From Thunnus maccoyii (Eukaryota > Chordata > Actinopteri > Scombriformes > Scombridae), in the NCBI RefSeq assembly GCF_910596095.1, contig NC_056543.1:19855542-19919541 (forward strand): a stretch of 64,000 nucleotides of DNA, written 5' to 3'. The position numbers and the translations under genes were made by a program. Positions 39,699 to 53,200 of the stretch are shown here, piece by piece (within the stretch, counting starts at the first letter, position 1; every line of letters begins with the position of its first letter). Under the pieces are notes generated by a model, which was not told the origin of the DNA, did no database searches, and saw nothing but the letters and a program-made list of their open reading frames with translations.

Positions 39699-42600
39699 CA
39701 ACCTGAAAAAGCAGAACTGATCAAGCCAAATGGGTGTGTTAAATGGTTGCAAAAGCCAAAATCTGCTAAAAAAAAAAAAAAGGAGAAGGGGAAGGAATCC
39801 AAAAAACTTAAAGCGAACAGACTTTCCAAATATTTCCGGATATTTTATTGCTCTCATGGGAAAAGCTGTAACATTTTATTGTAATATTTGGCATATTACA
39901 AAACTGGTGACTGACATTCTTGTAAACAGTCAGTGAATATCATGTACTGCAGTGACATTACTGACCTAGTTTTAAATGCAGGCCATCATAGGTCAATCTG
40001 CTCTGTAGCCTATGTCTGCCTTCATGCTTTTGGCATGCCAAATCCAAGTCATTGATTGGTTTACAGAAGCACCGCACAGCAAACTCATTATACAGATCCA
40101 TTCACTTGTTTGCTGACCCATTTTCCTCTGTGAGACAACAGAAGAACAGCATTACACATTGTGTATGACTTTTGCTGAACATTTCAACATATAAATAAAT
40201 GTACTGGCATTGCAATTTCACAGTAATAATCTGCAGAACTATAACCTAACCTATAAATACAGCTATTACTGCCATGTAAAAATTAAACAAACCAATCCAA
40301 CCCATATGAAGGCTCTAGGTTCTATTTCTAGGGGGGAAAAACTCTTTCTACTATGGAAAGAATGAATATGACATTACAAACTGACTGTCCTCATTTGTTA
40401 TAGCAAGACATGTAGACAGTTAGAGGGAAAACCACAGTGGGCTGACTTATAATGAGTCTCATGCTTCCTTTTGGCACTGTCAAAAAGCTATAAACTAAGC
40501 AAAATCCCTATTTCCTTAGCCTGATTGTGTGTCTAAGACTGAGTGTTTGAATAAAGGTTAAAGGCATAATTTTCTAATGGTGTCAGCCATGTTTAAATAA
40601 GGGCTTTTCAAGCTTCATATTTGAACTTGAACGAGTGCCTGGGATTTTTTATTGCAGATGCCTGTAACCCTTAAAGGGGATATAACATGCTTTTTATGAT
40701 TTTCTGTTCATTTATATACTGTTAAAATGTCAGCTTGCTCTGAACGCTCTGTTTGCAATGTTACCTCTAATTCTTCCTCAAACTGACATCGGATCGTTTG
40801 CACATGCCCAGAAACGGCCGTCCATTCCGTAGCCTTTGTCGCTAAGGTTGTTCCGCGGGTTGTTCACGTTGTCCACTCTCATATTTCAGATCAGATTCAG
40901 GCTCAAACATGGACAGATGGATTTGAGAAGTTGACATTTTGAGTAAAGAACGAGTGAAAGTGAGTGAAGTGAAATCCAACCACTATTGTTTGTTTACATA
41001 GCCTCCAGAGCCGGCAGATGTCTCCCGAGGAGCCCAATCAGAACAAAGTGGGCAAATTGTGAGGGGGCCTTAAAGAGACAGGAGCTAAAACAGCCTGTTT
41101 CAGACAGAGGCTGAACTGAGGGGCTGCATAAAGAGCCAGTATATGATAAATAAGGAGTTTTTTGAACTGTAAATCATGCAGAGTTATTCCAGAAGAGCCC
41201 CAGAATATAGATATAGACCTGGAAATGTGCATGTTATGTCCTCTTTAACTTCAAACAGAACTTGATGAGTAAGAATGATGAGTATTTTTATCATCAATTC
41301 ATCTCCTGATTATTTTCTCAATCAATTAAGCGTTTCATCTACAAAATGTCACAACTTCCTGAAGCCAAAAGTGACGTCTTCACATAGCTTGTTTGTCTGA
41401 CCAATGATTTTTGGCGATGATTTTGGTATCACATGAGAAAAGAAATGAACTACATCCTCACTAGCTCCCTACGCGTACAAATAAAGTAACCTTTACCTGA
41501 ATCCTATAAATCCTCAATCTATATCACAATCAGAAGTGGCCTTCCTTCACCCAACATCAACAGCCCCTGTATCCATTTGTGGTGCAAAATATCATCCCAC
41601 TGACCAAACACATTGTGATCATGTTGATGAATTTCACCACAAGAGGAAAGCTATTCAGGAACACATAACATCTTGCAGCACGATAGCTGAAACCCAACTT
41701 TGCTATTCGATTACAACCATTTCTAACAGAGACATACTTTATGCCTTGGTGTTTCTTCCATTGTACAATTGCCAGATTGAATTTTGAATTCTCTCCACTG
41801 TAATCATGAGTGTTTGACCAAACAATGCCCAGGGTATCTGAGTCAGCACTTCTCTAATTGCATGTTTGTGTTACTATCGTATTAGGTCTGGAAATGGAGC
41901 AACACTCATGGATGCCTTGCAGCCATGTTTTCCCTCTAAAAATGACTTCACAGCCCTGACTTTCTGGCACATCCACAGCCACTGTGGTCTTGGCCGAAGT
42001 GTATTGCAGGGAGAGTGAGAGACACAGATGCTTCGCATTATCCAGGCTTCCTAGCCTACAATTCCTTGGAAACTGCCGCCATGGCTTGGCTGGACAGAAA
42101 ACTAACGCAATACCAAAACCTAAAGACTATGAATTTCATAATTTTATTCTGGAGTCAAATGAGCAATTCTGTGCCAGGAAATAAAAACATAAACCTTGAA
42201 GAGAGTAAAACACATAATAGAGGGAGAGGAGTGGTTTACAGTAGTTGTACCGTATTACACCCCATACAGCAGTGGATTTCTGTCATTTTGGAGAAAAGTA
42301 TTTAATTGTTTGTTTTTATTTCAGTGTGCAAAAGTAGATACTAAATATTTTAATGATGCCTCCGGTCTGGAAGGCTCTTAACTGTCTTTGTGGTCTGCCA
42401 TGCTTACATTATGAAGTCGATGAACCAGCCAAGAGGTACTGCAAGACAAGACCTCTCCATTATAGAGTTAGAATAATGCTAGATAATAACCTCATGTCCT
42501 TTCAATTTATAATGTTATAATGCTTTGCCAAGAAATCGAGAATAATGAGAGTACTCTTCCACCCATGAATAGTTTTCTGTATGAAAAATGAACCTATTTT

Positions 42601-44180
42601 TCAGATCACGGGATCATTCAGCAATTTGTCTGGAATAGAAACCTCATGAGAGATTGTTTGTTGGAAAAAAGTCCATATTATTAGTAGGTCAGCACTCGAT
42701 AACCAAAATGTCTATGAATCACACATACTGAGGGCAACAGTTACAAAAAAAACACATTTGTTACTGTAATATACTATAATTGTCAGAGAAAAATTACCCA
42801 ATTTCTGTGACACTACCTATCTAAGGGTCTGCAGGGGGGCAGCAGAAATAAGTCGTAAACACCAGTGTTTCCCCTGTATTCATTCAGCAGCGGCACACCA
42901 CCGCTGCAAAATTATGAGCGCCGCTGCTAAAATTTCAGACGATCATTAATATCAACGGGCTAGTAATGATTTTCACTCGCACACTGTGTGAGCACAATAA
43001 CACCATGCGTTATTGTGGATTTTTTTTAGTCATCCTCCCTCTCTTCGTTCTTCAAAGGACATCTATGTGGAAGGTACAAGAGTAGCGTAGCTTCGTTAAG
43101 GAATAAGGCAGTGCGTGTGTGTGTGTAGTGTGTGTATAAATGTGCGTGTGTAGTTGCGTGAGCGCAGAGGGTGAGCGGCAGAAACATGACGTGAACACGA
43201 GCGGAGCAGAGGGAAAGTTTAGCAGTAAGTTGTCAATCTGGCAGTAAATGTACAGTACAGACTGTTTGTCAGTTAATAAATGCTGTAGCTCCTAAAGACA
43301 AAGAAAATACTCCTCATCTATCAAAGGGGGTTAGCCCCGAAGTTAGCAAAAACGCGTTAGCTTAACTTGACCAGGCTAACTTAAGGTGAACTCACTTTTA
43401 AGGTGAACCAGCAATTCTCATTTTAGTGTCAATGTCAGACGCTCTTTAACAGAGAACGGAGAAATGTTTGGCTGATGAGTCTCTGTCTTGAGTTTTTCAT
43501 GCCCCCACATACCCCCCCCCCCCCCCCCCCCCGCCCGCCCGCCCGCCACCGCCGCTCTAAGGCAGTCAACCTAGGGGAAACACAATATTGACATATTGTC
43601 ACCTTTGAAATTGATATTGATAGCAAACTTGCTATTTACAAATCCAGCTGATGCTGAACAACATTATCATTGATTTGGACTTGTGTTTCTAAACCACCTG
43701 ATAAGTTCAATCTTTACTCTCTTTTCAGCTCTGTTTTTGGTCTCCACCACCCTCTGGGCAATATCTGGCTCTTCACCTGCTAATTGCTTCACTATGTTCA
43801 CCAGCTAGTCGCTTAAACTGTTTGCTGTTTAGTGCTGGGCAGGTTGTGTAGAGTTCAGGGATTTTTTTCTCTGAAAATAGCTGTCTGCTGTGACTAGAAA
43901 TGAGTTTGGTAAGAGCGGTGAAAGTAGATCAAACAGTAAACTTGTGGGTCACAAAATCAAAACAATGAGCTCAAGCTGAGGGGAACTGCAGAGACGGGTG
44001 ATAATTCTCAGTGGGTTTGTGACTTCAAGCGACCCCTTTCACATAGAAGCAGTCATGCAATCCATTCTTAATATATATTGATTATAGCAGCTTTAATGCT
44101 CTCCTTCTTGTGCGTTTAATCATGGCCCCCTAAGGTGAAGATGTCCTGATCTGATTTAAAATATCTCTCTCACTCACTCT

Positions 44181-44211
<31 letters not shown>

Positions 44212-47200
44212 ACTGCACCCATCCTCCAGTCATTCTGACACCCAGTACCTCCTGAGGCCATTTGAAACATATGACAGTCCATTTAACTGCACTAAGAGCA
44301 CAAATAAATCCCACAGGACTAGTGTTGTTGTTAATCCTTTAAATACAATACCTATGACCGTAAGCATTTTTATATTTAGCTCAGTGAAGAGACCACCGAG
44401 TGGCCTTTTATGCTACTCAAGTGACAGGACAGCAGTCAGTATCAAATCATATGGAAATTAGCAGATTATTAGATTTATCTTGTACTAAAGATGTGCACAT
44501 AAATGTTAATTGAATCCTGAATATTCTGCTGGCAGATGAAGCGATACAAGCATGCCGTCATCATTACTCATTAACTTGAAAAACCTGCTCTTGTAAAATT
44601 CCTCATGAAGGCCAAAGACTTAATTGATAGCATTATAAATATTCTTTTAGACATTGTTATTAAGTGTCCTATAATGCAAACACTGAAGTTCATCTGATTT
44701 AGCACCAAATTTATCTAAAAGCTAGTTATTTATAAGAAGGCATTCTGCTACTGGACTAATGTTACAATGGAAAGTCTAGCAACGCAATAGATTTCTAATT
44801 TGATGTCTCACACTCCATTGTCTGTCTTACACTGACAAGGATCTCCACAACTCAAACTTTTTCACACTCCAGCTGCTTTGATAGCAAATAACATGGGGCT
44901 GGAGACAGTCTTTCATTTTCCTACTTGTTGCACACTCACACACACACACACACACACACGCACACTAGAGACATAATGAAGCACAGAAACTTGGAGACAG
45001 CAGACGAGGCTTTCCAGCTAATCTAGTGGGGGCTTCCCATGAACAGCACCCGCCCTCCTCTGTGTCTCCCCCAGCTGCTGGGATCTCTTTCTCTGCATCG
45101 CTCCCGCCAGTCCTATTGTCCTCCGCCTCACGCTGCCAACCTCTCACCCCTGACCCAAGACTTTACCCTTTTCAAAACCCTCCAGGTCTGTTCCCCCCAA
45201 CCCCTCATTAGAAGGAGAAGAAACCTCCTTCATTCAGCGCCAGCCGGTGCTACTCAACAGACCAGCCACTCAGACCCCACCGTGTCAGGATTCATCGTCA
45301 GCACTATGACAACAGAGCAGCCGACACGCAGATCACTTTAATGCCATTGTTCCACAAGACGCCCTTCCCGTGTCTCAGAGCCCTGCGTCCTGGGGCTGGA
45401 TCCTGGAAGGACAGAGAGTCGGCTGCAACCTGAACCTGACACTTCAACCCCTGCAGAGATATGTTCGTCCACAGATTCATGATGAAATCAGTTTAGACAT
45501 GGACTAAGTGCTTAACAGTAAGTGGCAAATACAGTTCATGACAACAGAGAGATGGAAGCTAATCTCGCTACTGATTCCCTTGTACTCTCCTCTGGCTGAC
45601 CTCTGTGAGAGTGGGTCAATCCATTACTTTATTGCTTTGCGCACTGATGGGCAGTTCTCCAAAAGTATCTTCTGTGTCACACATTTATGGCACCATTTGA
45701 TGTGATGCAGCCTCTACATCATTATCAATGTCTAAACATTTACACTCTCACCGATCTATTTTGCACACACTTGATCCGACAAATAGGGAGAATAACGTTG
45801 ATCTCTACACGACCACCGCTTGGTAACACATCAATCATGTTTCTTAAATCCTAGTGTTTCAGGGTCAGAGCATTAACAGTTTCACTGCCTGTTAATGATA
45901 AATAAAACAATGTTCACTTTGTTCTTTTATAAATTTCCTTTTGCAGATACATGGCTTTTAATGCAACAGGACATGTTAGTTAGATGCTATACCTCAAACA
46001 ATGAAAAAAAAAATGAAGATAGAAAATATTCTTATATTGACTTGGGAATAAAAAAGCAAATATACTAAACATAATCAGCAACAGGAAACAAAAGAGAATT
46101 TCAAAGAAACCTGCTGTTAACAAGTTGCACACATAAGACACATCATGCACACATGTACAAGCTTTAACATACTTTCAAAAGACATGTATGTTCACTTTAT
46201 GTACACAGTTGCAAAAAGTTTGCTCTGTACATTCCAGCTGCTGTGCTCATCCATATAATTACTTTTTCATTTTCCGCTGTGGTCCTTCTATTGTTACAGT
46301 ATTGTTTCTCATAGAGTAGAGGTCAAAAGCTAAGATGACTTATGAGACGTCTCAGTTGTGTAGTTACAATATTCATACAGCTAACTGATCTCTCCTCTAG
46401 TCTGCGTGTGGTTAAGGGGTCAAACTGTTTTTCAGAGAGAAACATCTGGGATTTCCTCCAGCCTGAAGCTGCTGTTAACTGGTATTTTTCTCCTTTCCTG
46501 AAATAAAAGCCTTAAAAAACCATAAAGCCTCCATATGCTAAAAGCATCACAAATGATTCAATTACTAAGCTCTATGTGTTCAGAGTATTCCAAGTTTATA
46601 TTGTTTTAAATCCAATGTTCAGCAATTTGGTCAAATTGAAATCGATCTTCTCAATCCCCAAACAGTCTGTCTATGGGGCAAACAGCCTCCCCAAACACTC
46701 TCCCTCAGCTATTGGGTTTCCTGCATCTGTCACTTTATAAAAGCTCAGCGATTGCAGATTTTCATCTGCTTGGCAGCAGTACCTCTTCCTGCCTATCAAG
46801 CCTTTCACTGGAGGATAATAAGCAGACAATGAAAACTCTCACTTGGAAAGCTTTTTTTCTTGGGCAGGAAGATAATTCCTGGCAGAAGTGAGCGAGAGTG
46901 TCCAGTGGTTTCTAACACTACAGCACTTTCACACAACAACATCAGAAAAGAGGAGTCGTGTGCATTTCCTGTAACATCTTCGATAAGCAACACAACAAGT
47001 TGTCAAGAAAAAAAGAAGTCTTCACAGAAGACTTGTTTTTTTTTGTGACAATCTTGCCACATCATTGAATATATCTTAGATGCAGGATTTTACACACAAT
47101 CCTGAATATGGAGGAGCAGCAAAAGTCATAGGGGGTTACATGGATATTCATTTAAATTCCTGCTAATTCATCCCAAGCGTAGCATTTGGCAGAATCCAAA

Positions 47201-50200
47201 TGGTCTCAGGCTGTCTAGCGTGGCTCTTCATATGGTGAGCATTTCTCATTGGTGTGCTGGGGTACCCCAGATGCTTTTGTCTTATGGTTGTTTAGCAGCT
47301 GCGTAAAAGCACTGAGGACAAAGACCTATCTGTGGAGGGTTGAATACACTCGGTTGGCACACAGCCAACAGCTCAATCCTACAGGCTCCCACAGTTGAAA
47401 AGCAGACTAATGAATTCTGCTCTCACTCCTCACAGATGATCTTACAGGGAAATTAGCTGGAGGCTCTATTGTTTCTTCTCATTTCACCCAAGTAGTTTCA
47501 CATCTGAACTGTGGTCTCGAGCTCCCAAATGAGTATCTATTAAAAAAAAAGGAAGTAGTTGCATGAATTCAATCAATCGGAGTCAAATGAGTTCTTAAAA
47601 TTTGGGAACCTACTTACAAGAAGAGTGCGAGTTAATTTGGGTCTTAAAAGAGATCCAAATAAACAAACAAAAAAAATACTACCAAAATAGAATGAATGGA
47701 CACATTGTATTAAAAGCACCAACCATCTTAGCTGACGCACCCATTCACCCTCCTCTTTGTTAAATTGAGTGCAGAAAAATGTTGATGTAGCATCTGCGAT
47801 AATAGAATGAGACACCTGTCATTCAACCATACCTGCCTAAAACATACCTTACTTCTCTTCAAGCCTTAATATCCTATTAATAGTCAATATTTTCTACAAG
47901 TTTCAAAAATGTGATCATCATCAAGTCAGCAAACATGTAGCGGTCCTTCAGGCTGGTGTTTGTATGATGAATCATTCATCCACGTCTGAAGGCTAAACTG
48001 TTGGCCACGCTCAAAGGCAGGGGGAAAATCCCACCGTCATGGCGTGTTATATCTGACGATCTTTCCTTAAAGGTATTCTAGGCGTTGCAGCTGTTTGTAC
48101 AAAAGGAGTGACAGACGCAGCCCTCTGTCTTCAAACATCAAAAAGGTGGTGGTGGTGGTGGTGGTGGTGGTGAGGTGAGACAATCCGACAGAAACTTTGG
48201 TTGAGGCATACTGATGCCTTATAGTGCAATCTCTACACTGGTTTCAGCATTTAACCCTAGTGGTCACCCTGTGGCTCTAATCCTCTTGCCCAGATCCTGA
48301 CCACCACAGAGAAGAAGCATAAGCTGTATAGCTCTCTCTAATTTTGTGTAGAGCATTCACGCTATCCACTAGTTACTCTTCAACACTGCATTATGATCTA
48401 TTTTGTTGCGTACCCAAGGCTGGCAAAAGAAAAATAGGCCATTCTGGGAAAACATTATTGACTATTTAATCAATGTTCACTGCTCATGTGATACGGAGAG
48501 AGTGTATCAAAGTCTATGCAGGGTTTTTGGTGCCGTAGAAAATGTGGCAATTCAGAGTGTTGTGGTGTGGTTTACTGTAGATAGCAGACAACGCTGCAGT
48601 GGGGCTGAATGCCTGTTGAATGAGTTAGTGAATGTTCATCAGCTGCAGGGTCTCTTTGCTTTCCCCGACCCATTATTTCCCACAGGCCTTCTGGAACGAT
48701 CATCTGACTGTGAACAAAACACTGATACAGATTGCTGCTCCACTGGCAAATATCACCCCTGCACTCTGCATGCAAGCGCTGATGCCAACATAATGGTGAA
48801 ACTGCAGAAAAACTCGAATTAGACAACCTTATTATGCATGTATTTGGCAGTTTAACCTTGATAATGGGTGTTTTTCTGAAGTTGTGCAGATAACATAAAG
48901 GACAGATTGTATCTTTGGCATATTTTATACAACACCAGGGTTCAGCTGCCTGTACATATCTGAAAGGCTGCAGCCATTTCCATAAGGGAGTATTCTCAGA
49001 TATTTAAATGCCATCCTGTCTCTACCATGCGGCAGTGTGACTGTGACATCTCTAACAAGGGTGAACTTCACACACACACACACACACACACAGTCACCCA
49101 CTTGCATCCATTCTGTTCAAATTGTGAATAGGCTTTTAGTAAAAGCGATGGCCAAGGCACATGCTTGAACAGGCATCCCCACTCAGGAACTTCTATTCCT
49201 ATCATTTCATGTCACAATACTCAATGGATCTCTTTGTTGTCGGAGGAGTTATTAAGCTCAGCAAATTAACATGACCGCTCTGGCAGACCTGCAGCGCTGG
49301 AGGGAAAACAAAAAAAAAAAAAATGATGGAAACAGAGGAAAGCAGTGAAGATGAGAGAGGAATAAAAGAGAAGAGGGAGATTTCAGTGGGAAACAAAGTG
49401 AAGCAGGAAGGGAGGCAGAAGATGAATGAAGTCTTGATTTAACTAAAGGGGTCTCTTATTTTAGAGCTGCAAAATGTACCCTATGGGTCTCATCTAATGT
49501 ACAATTACCAAAGATGCTTGGTCATTTCCTATGCCAAATGGAAAGAAGCCCAGAAATCATGTAACTATGACAGCAACTACCTCATTACTGAGGATATTCA
49601 GTGTAATTAATGATTGCAAGCTGAAGACGAAAAGCAATTTAGGAGTTCAGTGTTTCCCCTAGGTTGACTGCTCTGGGATGACGGCGGTGGGGGGCAGGGG
49701 GGGCTAGGGCTGAGCAAAACTCGGGAGAGACTCAGCATCCAGACATTTCTACCTTCTTTGTGTAGGAGTAGCTGAGATTGACACTAAAATGAGAACAGCT
49801 GGTCCACCCTAAAGGTCAGTCTACATTAAGTGAGTCTGGTCAGGTTAGGCTAACCCATTGTTGCTAACTTTGGAGCTAACCCCCTTTCACTTTTCCAGCA
49901 GTTGGGGAAACAACAGACGAGACTTTTCTTTGTCTTGAGAAGCTGCAGCATTTGTTGATTGACACATTGTAGCCTGTACTGTACATTTACTGCTCCATTG
50001 ACAACTTACTGCTAACCTTTTCTTCTACTTTTCTGATGCTCACTCTCTCGCCCAACCACACACTCGCTATGCACACACATTACGCACTGCCCTATTCCAG
50101 TGTTGGCAGATCTTGCGAGAGGAACAAACTTTTGACTGGCTTTACTGGCCATCTCAATTTATGCATGGAAGGTCAGGTATAGTGGACAGAGACAGGAACA

Positions 50201-53200
50201 GTGGGGTATAGAAAGAGGGGATGACATGCAGCAAAGTGTCTGGGTCAGAATTGAACCTGAGCCACTGCAGCAAGGACTCAGCAACATTACGTGGTACACG
50301 CACTAACTGGTGAACCACCAGGGCGCAGCTATAGCGCAGATATTTGACAAGTTAGATGGTGCTCAGTCAAACTTTAACATTAGACATATGGGGAGCAAGC
50401 CCAAATAAGCAACTACACTTTAGAAACAAGAAAAAAAAAAAAAACGCAACTCATGACTACCAATATTTGTGAGCAACAAGCCCAAAGTCGCTTATGATAA
50501 TTGGACTTGGCAACTGTGCCCGATTCCAAGAGTTTCCCAGACAACAACAAAGAGGTTGACTCACGTTTCGGAACAGCGCTGCACAGAGAGGCTCCCAAAC
50601 GCTATTGATTTCTGAATGAATGGATATTTGGTGTTATTTTTGGCGTTAAAAAATGATTTTTTGGCCTAGCAGGGGTTCTCATTGGTCTGACAGTCCACCA
50701 GGCCTGTACAATTATAGCAGAAACACTGGAGTTATTGGTGGTGACATAATAATGTGGGATCAGTCATAAAAGGTTAGCACATACTTTATTTGGACTGAAC
50801 TTCTTAACTATATTTCAGACTCACAAAATTCAAGGAAGCCATCTTTTTGGAGTTAACAAGTTAACAAGTTCAGTTTCTCTCTCAGCATCCTTTGGATATT
50901 TCTGCAGTGAATCATCTTGCAGTCTTGTGTTCTGCTCTGCATCTCTGGAGAACAGAAGCATGTTCAGAGGAACTACATTTTGCACAATCTCCATGAGTCA
51001 ACTAAAAGTAGGGGAAATGTCCTGACTCCCTGTTGTTGCTCTGCCATCAGTTGACGTTGTTAATTTCCAGAGTGCAAAAACACCTCCTCCAGCACAGCAT
51101 TAGCAGTCATGGGTCTTTCCTCTCCTCAGTCTCAGGATGTTGGGTCACAGCACATACATAGCCCACCACATGTGTCTGTGACAGCGATCACTGCTGATGT
51201 GCGAGCTAAATAATCAGACACTTTCCAGACATCCTAGTTCAGACAGAAACAGGAACGCACAACATTAAAAGAACACAAGACAGCTGACAACTCTGAGACA
51301 CGTCCCAGACACACATGTAAAAATCATTATGAAGGCCTATGCATGTGGATCACTGAAGAACAGGATCAATAAGAGGATTTTTATCATGAAGTCTGCACTA
51401 AAATCAAGAGAGGCCAGGTTTAGGCGTCCACATGTACCAGTAAAGCATGACTCACAAACAGCTGGGTTGTTCAGCTTCAGCTGACAACAACAAGATGTTT
51501 AATTTAAAACACATTAAAAAACTGTCAACTGCGATTAACTCAAATTACTCAAAAACAATGAAGTAACATTTGGATCTGGTTTGTGTCCTGCCTCGATGAC
51601 CTTTACCAAAACACCAACACACTGAATACAGAAGACTCTGACTAGAGAGTTCACAAGTTTCCATAAGGAAAAACAATCTTTTTCTTTTTTTTTTTGTGAT
51701 CGGGCTCCGGTTCCAAGAAGAACAGACACAGTGTTCATAGTCATGTACATAATTTGCTGAATTTGATTAGTTGAATCTGCTGTCATAAGACAGCCTTAAC
51801 TGTTAAGCACATAATTAAATTGTGTCTGCAAAAACATAACTTGAACAGCTGGTTTATTTTCTACGCTGTATTAAACTCAGAGCTTTTAAATATTTTTTGT
51901 TTTTCCAAATGTCTTCTGAGCACTGCCAACAAGTTTAGTGGTTACAATCTACCACAAGGGAAAAATATTAAGCTTTCTAAGCAATATGTCATGATTATCT
52001 TGCTTAAATGAGTATGATCACCACATGCACTAAACTACTTTCTTATCTTTACTTTCTCTCCAGATTATACACTATGATAAAATGTTCGACTAAAACTGAA
52101 AACCATCATTTAATCCAATGAGTTTTGTTATCGAGCAGCCAAACACTGTTGAATGGCTAATAGTCACAGGACTAACACCAACAATCTAAAATGACTTGCT
52201 GCCTCCCTCTGAATCGACAACCACATTGAGCTCAGCGGATTGAGGCCAAGTTATCCTCCCACACCCTACACACAGGCCAATGCACTGTTAAATCGTTCCA
52301 CCTCGAGGACAGAGGAGAATCTCTCTGAAAAAAAGCATGCGGCCCCACTCCGAGGTGAAGGTCACCGTAAAATCAAATCAGACATAAGTTATATAACCTC
52401 CAAATGACATCTTCACTTCCCCGTTTTCAGCTCCTTGCACTGTCAACTTCAGAGCATCCTGTTTATTTTGGGCTTCGTTGACATACATAATCCATTTTCT
52501 GTTTTCAAAGCTATTTCACATGAAACACAGTAAATCACGGCCCAGCAGATGATATCCGTTTCTCTGCCACAACAAAAAGCAACCTTTACAGCAACTAGCA
52601 AGTCTCCAGATTAATCTCCTTATTCAAAACAACAGGATATACCATTTTTTTCCTAAAAGGGACATAGAGAGTGTTTGAATATAAAATGGGTGCTTTAACA
52701 AGTGGACAATGCACAAAGGTCGATTGCCATGCACTAATCCATGAGACAGAGAAAGAGGGTCTGTGGGGAATTAGTTCACAGGGCATCCGCTCTGAAACTT
52801 GCAATTCAGTGAACTTCTCTCTACGTTAAGAGCCACTGAAGTTGCACAAAGGAGCAGCTCCAAATTAGGAGCACAAAGACGCCTCTGTGGGAGCTTCAGA
52901 GCGAATTAATGAGCATTGATACATATTCTCACACAGTGTTCTTCCCTGGCCTCAGCTGCACCGCAGCAATAACACAAGCCACAAAAAAAGTTACCCAAAG
53001 ATAAAAATGGTAGAATAAGAATTACAATAATGGGATCTGTTATGTGTCATTTTTTACTGTAAAATATCAAGGATGAGAACAGTTGAGAGTGTGTTTCCTG
53101 TATTATCCTATCTGGCTCACAGTTTCAAAGTGTTTAAGCCAGCAAGAAGTTACTAAAACATCCATGGCATGAGCGCCTCACTCTTCCCATGCGTTCCCCC

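Noticed and set aside
39498-39884. 128-residue frame containing a His-Thr run, and opposite Cys-Val frames
   Set aside because: The periodic residues are the translated AC microsatellite.
41345-41400. TGACGTC considered as an intronic CRE
   Set aside because: It is part of the common repeat family at 41270-41435 and is expected in every copy.
48403-48822. 139-residue plus-strand open frame in gpm6b intron 1
   Set aside because: It begins at a TTG rather than ATG, shows no known domain, and has no splice or promoter context. A frame of this length is expected by chance in 64 kb on six frames.
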